From positions 1 through 64,000 of the forward strand of contig NZ_NMZQ01000026.1 of the NCBI RefSeq assembly GCF_010093125.1: DNA of 64,000 nt, read 5' to 3'. Source of the DNA: Veillonella sp. R32 (lineage in GTDB: Bacteria; Bacillota; Negativicutes; Veillonellales; Veillonellaceae). The position numbers were made by a program, and so were the translations under genes. Shown here piece by piece: positions 16,395 through 23,882 of the stretch. Position 1 is the stretch's first letter. Each line of letters begins with the position of its first letter. The notes beneath the pieces were generated by a model that saw only the letters and a program-made list of their open reading frames with translations, did no database searches and was not told the DNA's origin.

Positions 16395-17663
16395 ATGGAT
16401 GGTGTTATTGTAACGTTAGTTTTATTAGTTTTTGCCATTATTATGTTTGTATGGGAAAAAATTCCCTTATCGATTACGGCTATGACCGTAGCGGTGTGTT
16501 TAACCTTGACGGGGGTATTAACCCCAAAAGAAGCCTTTTTAGGTTTTGTCGATTCTAATGTGTTATTATTTATGGCTATGTTCATTGTAGGGGCCGCCTT
16601 TTTTGAAACTGGTGTAGCGCATGCCGTAGGGGGCTTAGTGAATCGCTTTGCTAAGACAGAACGGCATGTAATTATTGCTGTCATGGTAATTACTGGCACC
16701 ATGTCGACCTTTTTATCCAATACAGGTACAACGGCGGTACTAATTCCCGTAGCCATGGGCTTAGTTCAACGGACAGGGATTAAAGCGACTAAGTTATTAA
16801 TGCCCTTAGCCATTGCTGCTTCCGCTGGTGGTAATGTAAGTTTAATTGGGTCCCCAGGGAATATGATTGCTCAGTCTGGCTTGGCGCAACAGAATTTAGC
16901 CTTTGCTTTCTTCGATTATGCCTTAGTTGGTTTGCCGGTGCTCTTAGTAGGGATTGCCTATTTTGCTTTAATTGGCCACAAATTACTACCCGAAGAGCCA
17001 ACACATCAAGTAGATACGGAATATAATACAGAAGCTGATTATAGTAAGGTTGCTAAATGGCGTAAAGTGATTGCCGCTGCCACCTTGGTAGGCACGGTAC
17101 TAGGCATGATATTTGAATCTCAATTAGGTATTAAGTTACATGTTATTGCTTGGATTGGTGCACTTATTCTAGTAGCGACGCGTACGATTTCAGAAAAAGT
17201 AGCTGTTAATGCTATTGATATGAAAACAATTCTATTGTTTGTCGGTTCCTTGGCATTGGCACAAGCGCTTGTAAAAACAGGGGCTGGGGTGATGATTGCA
17301 GATACCATTATTAAGAGTTTAGGCGATAATCCATCACCGTTTGTATTGCTCGCTGTAGTATTTATCATTGCGGCCGTGTTAACACAGTTTATGTCAAATA
17401 CAGCTACAACCGCTTTATTAGTACCTATTGGGCTAGCTTTGGCACAGCAAGTTGGGGCAGATCCGAAGGCGGTGCTTATGGCGACCGTAATTGGGGGTTC
17501 TGTAGCGTTTGCTACGCCGATTGGCTGTCCACCAAATACAATGGTTTATAATGTGGCTGGTTACAGCTTTATGGATTATGTAAAAGTAGGCGGCCCGTAT
17601 TTAATTCTCGCTGCTATTACTTCATTGATTTTATTACCAATTTTCTTCCCATTTTATCCGTAA
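16395..17663 (+). CDS. SLC13/DASS-family dicarboxylate:Na+ symporter, probable tartrate or dicarboxylate carrier
   Basis: A 422-residue membrane carrier of the divalent anion:Na+ symporter family. Both SNT-type substrate/Na+ motifs are present: FLSNTGTTAVLIPV in the first half and FMSNTATTALLVPI in the second. The flanking helical hairpins and ATPIGCPPNTMVY match the family. It is 28 bases upstream of ttdA, so uptake of L-tartrate (or succinate/malate exchange) is the likely role, as E. coli TtdT of the same family sits by ttdAB. A paralogue lies at 52728-54029. GAGAGGAG precedes the ATG. Confidence 0.87.
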   Translation: MDGVIVTLVLLVFAIIMFVWEKIPLSITAMTVAVCLTLTGVLTPKEAFLGFVDSNVLLFMAMFIVGAAFFETGVAHAVGGLVNRFAKTERHVIIAVMVITGTMSTFLSNTGTTAVLIPVAMGLVQRTGIKATKLLMPLAIAASAGGNVSLIGSPGNMIAQSGLAQQNLAFAFFDYALVGLPVLLVGIAYFALIGHKLLPEEPTHQVDTEYNTEADYSKVAKWRKVIAAATLVGTVLGMIFESQLGIKLHVIAWIGALILVATRTISEKVAVNAIDMKTILLFVGSLALAQALVKTGAGVMIADTIIKSLGDNPSPFVLLAVVFIIAAVLTQFMSNTATTALLVPIGLALAQQVGADPKAVLMATVIGGSVAFATPIGCPPNTMVYNVAGYSFMDYVKVGGPYLILAAITSLILLPIFFPFYP

Positions 17664-17690
17664 GTACAGTTTATTTTTAAGGAGGCCATT

Positions 17691-18590
17691 ATGGAAAAGG
17701 TTACTCAGAGTCAGGAAATGACTCGCATTATTGCAGATTTTGTAGGCTATATGTCTAAAGTATTGCCAGATGATGTGGATGCTAAAATTAAGGAATTAGC
17801 TGCTGATGAAAAGAACCCATTAGCTAAAACTATTTATGATACTATGCACACAAATATGGAGCTGGCTAAAGAATTGAGTCGTCCTTCTTGCCAAGATACA
17901 GGGGTATTACAATATTGGGTAAAATGTGGGGCTAACTTCCCATTGATTGGTGAATTGGAAAGCATTTTACGAGAAGCGACCTTGACAGCAACACAAGAAA
18001 CTCCATTACGTCACAATAGTGTTGAAACATTTGACGAATTTAATACAAAAAAGAATATTGGTTTAACAGCACCGTATGTATTTTGGGATATTGTTCCCAA
18101 TCGTGATGATGTAGAGATTTTCCCATACATGGCTGGTGGCGGTTGCTCCTTGCCTGGTAGTGGTAAAACCTTAATGCCTGGTGAAGGGTATGAAGGGGTT
18201 GCTAAATTTGTCCTTGATTTGATGACTTCCTATGGTTTAAATGCATGCCCACCATTGTTGGTTGGTGTTGGTATTGCTACGTCCATTGATACAGCGGCAC
18301 TCTATTCTAAAAAAGCTCTTATGCGCCCTGTAAGTTCAAAAAATCCAAATGAAAAAGCAGCTTATATGGAACAATTATTAGAGGATGGTATTAACTCGCT
18401 TCACTTAGGACCACAAGGTATGGGTGGCGACAAATCTGTTATGGGGGTAAACATTGAAAATGGTACCCGCCATCCGTCTGTATTGAGCGTAGCCGTTAAC
18501 GTAGGCTGTTGGAATCATCGTCGTGGTCATTTAGTATTTACTAAAGATGGTAAATGTACTGTATTATCTCATAGTGGGGTGGCATACTAA
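17691..18590 (+). CDS. ttdA: L(+)-tartrate dehydratase subunit alpha
   Basis: A 299-residue alpha subunit of class I Fe-S hydro-lyase that dehydrates L-tartrate to oxaloacetate. It follows E. coli TtdA (303 residues) closely: [29 protein letters not shown], the [17 protein letters not shown] stretch, [13 protein letters not shown] and VGCWNHRRG. Three cysteines in these blocks (CQDTG, GGGC, VGCW) fit the ligands of the 4Fe-4S cluster. The stop and start overlap with ttdB (base 18590) couples the subunits. A fumarase role is possible in principle, but the wording favours tartrate. The enzyme is oxygen-sensitive, which suits an anaerobe. Confidence 0.9.
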   Translation: MEKVTQSQEMTRIIADFVGYMSKVLPDDVDAKIKELAADEKNPLAKTIYDTMHTNMELAKELSRPSCQDTGVLQYWVKCGANFPLIGELESILREATLTATQETPLRHNSVETFDEFNTKKNIGLTAPYVFWDIVPNRDDVEIFPYMAGGGCSLPGSGKTLMPGEGYEGVAKFVLDLMTSYGLNACPPLLVGVGIATSIDTAALYSKKALMRPVSSKNPNEKAAYMEQLLEDGINSLHLGPQGMGGDKSVMGVNIENGTRHPSVLSVAVNVGCWNHRRGHLVFTKDGKCTVLSHSGVAY

Positions 18591-19207
18591 TGGAAAAGAA
18601 AATTTTAACAACACCAATTTCAGCTAAAGATCTTGAAGGCATTAAAGCAGGCGATATTATTTACTTAACAGGTCATATTACGACTTGTCGTGATGTGGCA
18701 CATCGCCGTTTGATTGAATATGGTCGTGAACTTCCTGTTGATGTACGAGATGGGGCTATTTTACATGCTGGCCCAATTGTCAAAGCGGTTGATGAAGCGA
18801 ATGACAAATATGAAATGATTTCTGTAGGCCCAACAACAAGTATGCGTATGGAAAAATTCGAATACGATTTTGTAAAACATACAGGGGTACGCCTTATTGT
18901 TGGTAAAGGTGGCATGGGGCCTGGTACACAAAAGGCTTGTCAAGAATTTAAAGCGTTACATTTAGTATTTCCTGCGGGCAATGCCGTGTTAGCAGCCACT
19001 GAAGTAGAAGAAATTGAACAGGCTAACTGGAAAGAACTAGGTATGCCTGAAACATTATGGACTTGTCGTGTTAAAGAATTTGGCCCTTTAATTGTGTCTA
19101 TTGATACCTATGGTAACAACTGGTTTGAACAGAAAAAAGTAGAATATAACGAAAATAAAGAAAAGGCCTTGGAAGAAATTTATAAACATGTAAGCTTTAT
19201 TAAATAA
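18590..19207 (+). CDS. ttdB: L(+)-tartrate dehydratase subunit beta
   Basis: A 205-residue beta subunit partnering TtdA. The [20 protein letters not shown] opening, [50 protein letters not shown] and [19 protein letters not shown] all match E. coli TtdB (201 residues) nearly block for block. The gene starts with ATG overlapping the last base of ttdA. With the carrier and AraC gene it forms a tartrate-to-oxaloacetate module that would feed the reductive branch to succinate. Confidence 0.92.
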   Translation: MEKKILTTPISAKDLEGIKAGDIIYLTGHITTCRDVAHRRLIEYGRELPVDVRDGAILHAGPIVKAVDEANDKYEMISVGPTTSMRMEKFEYDFVKHTGVRLIVGKGGMGPGTQKACQEFKALHLVFPAGNAVLAATEVEEIEQANWKELGMPETLWTCRVKEFGPLIVSIDTYGNNWFEQKKVEYNENKEKALEEIYKHVSFIK

Positions 19208-19303
19208 GATAGGTGATGTTTTTTGTTTTAAGGTTAACTTGAATATAGTATACTAATTATAAGAAAGTCATTTTATAAGTCGTATTTACCCTAGGAGGCG
19301 TAT

Positions 19304-19681
19304 ATGAGTATTCAAGTTGGCTTGCGAGGCGAAGCCGTTGTAAAAGTAACAGAGGCAAATATAGCTAAAACTATGAAAAGTGGTGCTTTGCCCGTATTTG
19401 CTACACCTGCTATGTGTGCGTTAATGGAAGAAGCGGCGGTTGCTGCTTTGAGTAATTACTTGGCAGACGGTGAAGGTACGGTAGGGATTTCCTTGCATAT
19501 TACCCATGATAAACCATCGCCTGTAGGTGCTACAATTCGAGCTGAGGCGGATGTAACGGCTGTGGAAGGTCGTAAAATTTCGTATCGTGTAGCCGCCTAT
19601 GAAGGAGAAGTTTGTATTGGTCAGGGAACACATGAGCGCTTTGTAATTAATAACGAAAAATTTATGAGTAAGTTGAAGTAA
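19304..19681 (+). CDS. Hot-dog thioesterase, FlK-like (fluoroacetyl-CoA thioesterase family)
   Basis: A 125-residue single-domain hot-dog protein. The pattern of VPVFATPAMCALMEEAA (here LPVFATPAMCALMEEAAVAA), then THDKPSPVGATIRAEADV and a GTHERFVIN end fits the FlK-like thioesterase family. FlK itself hydrolyses fluoroacetyl-CoA; most relatives have no known substrate and may act on other small acyl-CoAs. It has its own AGGAGG site and begins about 100 bases after ttdB, with a weak promoter-like TATACT upstream, so it may be partly independent. The biochemical substrate cannot be read from the sequence. Confidence 0.82.
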   Translation: MSIQVGLRGEAVVKVTEANIAKTMKSGALPVFATPAMCALMEEAAVAALSNYLADGEGTVGISLHITHDKPSPVGATIRAEADVTAVEGRKISYRVAAYEGEVCIGQGTHERFVINNEKFMSKLK

Positions 19682-19709
19682 AAGTAAGTAAATAGATAAG
19701 TGCGTAAAT

Positions 19710-19774
19710 AGATACAAATTATTAAATGAGTAATTTTCTCAAAAATATTTATCCGAATGGAGCTATTTGTATCT
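19710..19774. other. Widely spaced inverted repeat after the thioesterase gene
   Basis: Perfect 10-base arms AGATACAAAT (19710-19719) and ATTTGTATCT (19765-19774) enclose 45 AT-rich bases. There is a T-run at 19785, but the loop is large for a terminator. The function is unknown. Confidence 0.45.
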
Positions 19775-19790
19775 GAGGCTACCATTTTTT

Positions 19791-19832
19791 TAGAGGATGA
19801 GGTATACAATAAATATACCCCATCCTCTTTGT
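19791..19832 (+). terminator. Terminator of the tartrate/thioesterase region
   Basis: AGAGGATGAGGTATA and TATACCCCATCCTCT form a 15-bp stem with one mismatch and a 7-base loop, followed by TTTGT. It separates the ttd region from the DUF3793-flavodoxin operon. Confidence 0.8.
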
Positions 19833-19912
19833 ATTATATGAGAATATTGATGTATCAAGGATATCGAAAAGTATCGTTTAAGTAGGTGGTATATAGAATT
19901 TGTAAAAATATC

Positions 19913-19967
19913 ATAAATGAAAATAAATGTCATTTATATTGACAGATAACTACTTTGATTGTATGAT
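19913..19967 (+). promoter_or_regulatory. Strong promoter with Fur-like operator for DUF3793-flavodoxin
   Basis: TTGACA (19939) and TATGAT (19962) are separated by exactly 17 bases. One base before the -35 box lies an 8-bp inverted repeat ATAAATGA/TCATTTAT (19913-19937) whose core resembles a Fur 7-1-7 site. Repression by Fur with induction of flavodoxin under iron starvation is the natural inference. The leader is about 140 bases and contains a 10-bp hairpin (20010-20035) and the palindrome AAATCCGGATTT (20041). Confidence 0.6.
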
Positions 19968-20113
19968 GAATGAAGAAGATAGTTAGCTTAATTATTTTTC
20001 GCCAAGTAGATAGTAGCTTGGTAGGAAGCTACTATTTATTAAATCCGGATTTACTAGTATGACAGCCTTGAGAGCAAGTGTTCTCCTGAAAACATTGAGA
20101 GGCAGGGTGAACT

Positions 20114-20683
20114 ATGGTAAGCGAGATAGATTCTATTATCGGTTATCATTGTGCGCCGGCAATACGGGGCATCAAGGTGGCGAATCTTGTGGCAATTCCA
20201 CGAGATAAGGATATACATTTGACAACGGCTTTGTCGGCGTATAATGAAATGTTTAATGAACGTGGCTTGTTCTTTTATGAACTATGTCACTGCGACCAAC
20301 GAAGATTGTTGTTAGTGTTTCGCAAACGGATGTTAGAGGAATATTTACGGCGACCAGAGCACCTAGGATTTTTAAAAATGTATGGCTATTTGCCAACAGA
20401 ATCCTTAGAGGTATGGTTTGAACGCTTGAAACGTCGTTTAGAAGAACGACAGGATTTTCCTCATGAAATAGGTCTGTTTTTAGGCTATCCACTCCACGAT
20501 GTATGCTCTTTCATTCGGTTGAAAGGAAGCGGGTATAAACTATGTGGTGAATGGAAAGTTTATGGCAATCCTATGTCCGCCATGCATTCGTTTCACTGTT
20601 TTCGGGCATGCAGAAATTACTGTCATACCCAGCTTTTAAATGGTAAACAATTAGAGTCTTTAGTAGCCGTAACGGCATGCTAG
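20114..20683 (+). CDS. DUF3793 family protein
   Basis: A 189-residue cytoplasmic protein of the DUF3793 family, uncharacterised. Family signs are the ALSAYNEMFNERGLFFYELC block, LLLVFRKRMLEEYL, and the late cluster IGLFLGYPLHDVCSFI plus KVYGNPMSAMHSFHCFRAC. Several conserved cysteines and histidines (YELCHCDQ, HCFRACRNYCH) suggest metal or heme contact, but this is not established. Members are repeatedly found next to flavodoxin genes in anaerobic Firmicutes, and here the flavodoxin follows 15 bases on under one Fur-like promoter. A role in iron limitation is inferred. Confidence 0.8.
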   Translation: MVSEIDSIIGYHCAPAIRGIKVANLVAIPRDKDIHLTTALSAYNEMFNERGLFFYELCHCDQRRLLLVFRKRMLEEYLRRPEHLGFLKMYGYLPTESLEVWFERLKRRLEERQDFPHEIGLFLGYPLHDVCSFIRLKGSGYKLCGEWKVYGNPMSAMHSFHCFRACRNYCHTQLLNGKQLESLVAVTAC

Positions 20684-20697
20684 TAGGAGGTAATCAC

Positions 20698-21117
20698 ATG
20701 ATTGGTGTAATTTATTGGTCTGGTACAGGTAATACAGCAGCAATGGCAGAAGCTATCGGTAAAGGCATCGCTGATGCTGGTCAAGAAGTAGTAGTAAAAT
20801 CCGTTTCTGAAATTTCCGCTGATGAAGCAGCTGCTTTTGATAAATTAGCATTAGGCTGTGCTGACATGGGTGCAGAACAGTTAGAAGAAATGGAATTTGA
20901 ACCATTTTATACTGCTTTAGAAGGCAAATTATCTGGTAAACAAGTAATTCTTTTCGGCTCTTATGGTTGGGGCGGTACTTGGCTTGATGATTGGGCAGAA
21001 CGCGTAAAAGGCGCTGGTGCTAACATCGTGGCTGATAACCTTCCTGTATTTGGTGCGCCTGATGATGCAGCTTTGGCTGATTGTGAAGCGCGCGGCAAAG
21101 CATTGGCTGAAGCTTAA
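20698..21117 (+). CDS. Flavodoxin
   Basis: A 139-residue FMN-binding electron carrier of the short-chain flavodoxin type, a low-potential stand-in for ferredoxin. The phosphate-binding loop WSGTGNTAAMA sits right after the first strand, the aromatic FMN-stacking loop is YGWGGTWLDDW, and the third contact loop is ALGCADMGAEQLEE. The start at 20698 is set by AGGAGG 7 bases before it; an upstream in-frame ATG at 20677 overlaps the DUF3793 end and lacks a site. It is co-transcribed with DUF3793. Confidence 0.93.
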   Translation: MIGVIYWSGTGNTAAMAEAIGKGIADAGQEVVVKSVSEISADEAAAFDKLALGCADMGAEQLEEMEFEPFYTALEGKLSGKQVILFGSYGWGGTWLDDWAERVKGAGANIVADNLPVFGAPDDAALADCEARGKALAEA

Positions 21118-21147
21118 TACATACGATAATAATACATAACAAATAAT

Positions 21148-21199
21148 AAAGGGACGGAAGCCCACATGGTGAAGTGTGTGGGCTTCCGTCCCTTTTTGT
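21148..21199 (+). terminator. Bidirectional terminator between flavodoxin and aminotransferase
   Basis: A 19-bp perfect stem AAAGGGACGGAAGCCCACA with its complement, loop of about 10 bases and T tail. It serves the two convergent genes. Confidence 0.93.
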
Positions 21200-21236
21200 T
21201 ATAGTATAGAATTGGTTAGTTGTAATAAGATAAGGG

Positions 21237-22403
21237 TTATTTTTTCAATCCATTAATAAACCGTTCAATGCGCACTAAGGCTTCTTGGATTGTTTCACGA
21301 GAAGAGGCGTAGGAGCAACGGATACGACCTTTGCCACATTCACCAAAGGCAGAACCGGGTACGACGGCTACATGCTCTTGTTGTAATAATTGTACAGCAA
21401 AGTCAAAGTCATTTAAGCCACAGCTGGAAATATCAGGGAATACATAGAAGGCCCCTTCTGGTACAGCAATTGGTAATCCCATTTTTTGGAAACCCGCAAC
21501 GATAAGGTCACGACGGGCTTGGTATTCCTCACGCATATTAATAACGCTTTCATCACATTCATTAAGGGCGACAATAGCGGCATGTTGAATAGGGGTAGCT
21601 GGGGCTACAATGCTGTATTGATGAATTTTAATGGCTTGCGCAATGACTTCTTCTGGCGCTAAGAGGAAACCAATACGAAGGCCCGTCATAGCATAGGCTT
21701 TGGAGAAGCCGTTTAAGATAAGGGTCCGTTCTTTCATACCCGGTAAAGAAGCAATACTTGTATGCGTTTGCCCATAAGTTAATTCTGAATAAATTTCATC
21801 ACTCACTACAATGAGATCATGTTTAATAGCAAATTCAGCAATGTCCTTTAAATCCTCTTGGTTTAAAATAGCACCGGTTGGATTGCTAGGATAGCCCATA
21901 AGTAATACTTTGGTCTTAGGGGTAACCGCTTTTTCAAGTTCCGCCGGGGTAATTTTAAAACCTTCTTCTAGTTGGGTAGGGACCATAATAGGAGTACCGC
22001 GATTTAGTTTGACTTCAGCTGCATAGGCTACATAGGAAGGGTCTGGAATGAGGACTTCATCCCCTTCATTAAGGAGCACGCGCATAGCTAGGTCAATAGC
22101 TTCGCTGGCACCGACGGTGAGCATCATTTGATCTTCTGTATAGTCTACGCCATAACGTTTGTTATACCATTGGCGAATGGCTGTACGCAAAGGTAATAAA
22201 CCGGCGTTACTTGTGTAGTTTGTTTCTTTGTTTTCAAGGCTCTTAATGGCTGCTTGCAATACTTTTTCAGGGGGCGCATAATCAGGCTCACCTACGCCGA
22301 GGGATAAGACATTATCCATGGCTAAGGCCATTTCCCAAATTTTACGAATCCCTGAAGCAGGGAGCTCTTGTGATGTTTTTGAAATGTAATTGTTCCAGTT
22401 CAT
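21237..22403 (-). CDS. PLP-dependent aminotransferase, class I (PatA/AspC-like)
   Basis: A 388-residue fold-type I aminotransferase. The PLP lysine is in LNGFSKAYAMTGLRIGF; other family blocks are SLGVGEPDYAPP, TVGASEAIDLAMRVLL, GYPSNPTGAIL, VVSDEIYSELTYG and the C-terminal arginine region GRIRCSYASS. The group includes PatA, N-acetyl-LL-diaminopimelate aminotransferase and aspartate aminotransferases, and the amino acid substrate cannot be settled by eye. It is transcribed away from the RuBisCO-like gene, sharing with it an upstream region that holds a 21-bp-period repeat array. AAGGAGG precedes the ATG. Confidence 0.88.
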   Translation of the reverse strand: MNWNNYISKTSQELPASGIRKIWEMALAMDNVLSLGVGEPDYAPPEKVLQAAIKSLENKETNYTSNAGLLPLRTAIRQWYNKRYGVDYTEDQMMLTVGASEAIDLAMRVLLNEGDEVLIPDPSYVAYAAEVKLNRGTPIMVPTQLEEGFKITPAELEKAVTPKTKVLLMGYPSNPTGAILNQEDLKDIAEFAIKHDLIVVSDEIYSELTYGQTHTSIASLPGMKERTLILNGFSKAYAMTGLRIGFLLAPEEVIAQAIKIHQYSIVAPATPIQHAAIVALNECDESVINMREEYQARRDLIVAGFQKMGLPIAVPEGAFYVFPDISSCGLNDFDFAVQLLQQEHVAVVPGSAFGECGKGRIRCSYASSRETIQEALVRIERFINGLKK

Positions 22404-22512
22404 GTTGAATCCTCCTTCATACCAAGTAGTGCTTCTTAAGGCATTCTTGGCTCTCTCTTTATCCTAGCTATTAGTGTATCACAAATTAGAGAACACTAGT
22501 AGTGCATTTAGA

Positions 22513-22632
22513 AACTTAATAAGTTTCTGGTATAACGTAATAACTTTTTGGCGTAACTTAATAAGGGTTAGGAGTAAATTACTAACTTTTAGGTAAATCT
22601 TAATAATTTTTGGGGAAAACGTATTAAGTGTA
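22513..22632. repeat. Six-unit array of 21-bp-period direct repeats
   Basis: The decamer AAC(T/G)TAATAA recurs at 22513, 22534, 22555, 22576, 22597 and 22618, exactly 21 bases apart each time (variants AAATTACTAA, ATCTTAATAA, AACGTATTAA). The intervening 11 bases share a T-rich stretch ending in GG-type triplets. A spacing of 21 bases is two helical turns, placing all units on one face of DNA. The array ends about 65 bases before the RuBisCO-like gene. It looks like a multi-site operator for a cooperatively binding regulator. Confidence 0.8.
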
Positions 22633-22695
22633 TACAATTAATATTCGATTTATAGTAAAATAAAGAATTAGAGATATATTTAAAAGGAGGCACTG

Positions 22696-23832
22696 ATGAA
22701 GAACTTATGTAGTGAACGGTTCGTAGTGACCTATCAAATAGAAGCGCCTACGTATGAAGAGGCGAAAGCTATTGCATGGGGGGTTCAAGTGGAACAGACC
22801 ATTGAATTTCCTTATGATTTTTTGCAAGATGAAGATATTAAACGAGATGTAGTAGGTCGTTTAGAATCCTTAGAACCAGTTGGTGATGGCGCGCATTTTC
22901 TAGCACGTATTTCTTATGGCGTGGAATGTACGGCGTTAGAGGCGACTCAATTTTTAAATGTTGTGTTTGGAAATTCATCTCTTCAGCCACATATTTGGGT
23001 TGTGGATATTGAATTAGCTCCAGCCTTAGTGAAGGCCTTTAAAGGGCCTCGCTTTGGCTTAGACGGTTTACGCCAGCTTACGGGAACCGCCAATCGAGCG
23101 TTTATTCAAGCTGTCATTAAACCAATGGGGACGCCTGTAACTACGTTGGCTCATATGTGCCGTGCCTATGTGTTAGGTGGGGCTGATGTTATTAAAGATG
23201 ACCATGGTATAACGAACCAAGCATTTTCACCCTTTGTCGAACGGGTAAAACGCTGTGCCGAAGCGGTGGCAGAAGCGAATGCACAATCTGGTCATCATAC
23301 GCTGTATGCCGCTAATGTATCGGCTGATGGGGAAGCCTTATTAGAACGAGCCTATTTAGCTAAAGAAGCGGGTGCTACTGCTCTTATGGTGGCCCCTGCT
23401 TTAGTGGGTTATGGTTGGCTTAATCGGTTGGCTAAAGAGGCTGATTTAGGTTTGCCAATTATATCTCATCCAGCCATGATGGGTGGCTTTGCGTTGCCTG
23501 GGGTATCTGGGATTGCAGATTATTTATGGATGGGCTTCTTGCCTCGTCTATTTGGGGCGGATATGCCTATTTTTGTATCTTATGGTGGTCGTTTTACCTT
23601 TACGGCCGATCAATGCAAGCGCATTCATCACTATTGTACAAAGCCGGTAGCAGGGATTAAGGAGACCTGTCCTTCACCAGGTGGTGGCGTGACGGAGCTT
23701 CGTTTGCCAGAATTGCTTGATTTATATGGCAAAGATACCATGTTTTTGGTTGGTGGTGATATGTTTCGCCGTGGTCCTGATTTAGCCGCTAATATGAAAG
23801 TATTTGTCGATATTGCGAAGCAACATGGCTAA
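22696..23832 (+). CDS. RuBisCO-like protein (form IV)
   Basis: A 378-residue relative of the RuBisCO large subunit. The barrel motifs remain: VIKPMGTP (K142, aligned with RuBisCO K175), GGADVIKDDHG (K167 with the carbamylated K201, D169 with D203), CPSPGGGV and FLVGGDMF phosphate-binding loops. Key carboxylase residues are changed: K177 is replaced by Met, E204 by His (H170), and the HSGT/loop-6 region by SYGGRF. It should therefore not fix CO2, but it may still enolise a sugar phosphate or keto-acid. Known form IV roles include methionine salvage and D-apionate catabolism; none of those genes is adjacent. The gene is followed by larE 50 bases on. AAGGAGG precedes the ATG. Confidence 0.9.
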   Translation: MKNLCSERFVVTYQIEAPTYEEAKAIAWGVQVEQTIEFPYDFLQDEDIKRDVVGRLESLEPVGDGAHFLARISYGVECTALEATQFLNVVFGNSSLQPHIWVVDIELAPALVKAFKGPRFGLDGLRQLTGTANRAFIQAVIKPMGTPVTTLAHMCRAYVLGGADVIKDDHGITNQAFSPFVERVKRCAEAVAEANAQSGHHTLYAANVSADGEALLERAYLAKEAGATALMVAPALVGYGWLNRLAKEADLGLPIISHPAMMGGFALPGVSGIADYLWMGFLPRLFGADMPIFVSYGGRFTFTADQCKRIHHYCTKPVAGIKETCPSPGGGVTELRLPELLDLYGKDTMFLVGGDMFRRGPDLAANMKVFVDIAKQHG

Positions 23833-23882
23833 TAGGGATACTATAAATGAATAATTAATAATAGAGAAAAGAGACGGATTGT

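Noticed and set aside
19621-19809. Minus-strand small frames after the thioesterase gene
   Set aside because: They cross the inverted repeat and terminator, have biased composition and no ribosome-binding site.
22513-22632. Possible CRISPR array
   Set aside because: The units are degenerate, the period is 21 bases with no room for unique spacers, and no cas gene is present.
22696-23832. True RuBisCO large subunit
   Set aside because: Catalytic K177, E204 and the loop-6 region are not conserved, and the protein is about 90 residues shorter than a typical large subunit.
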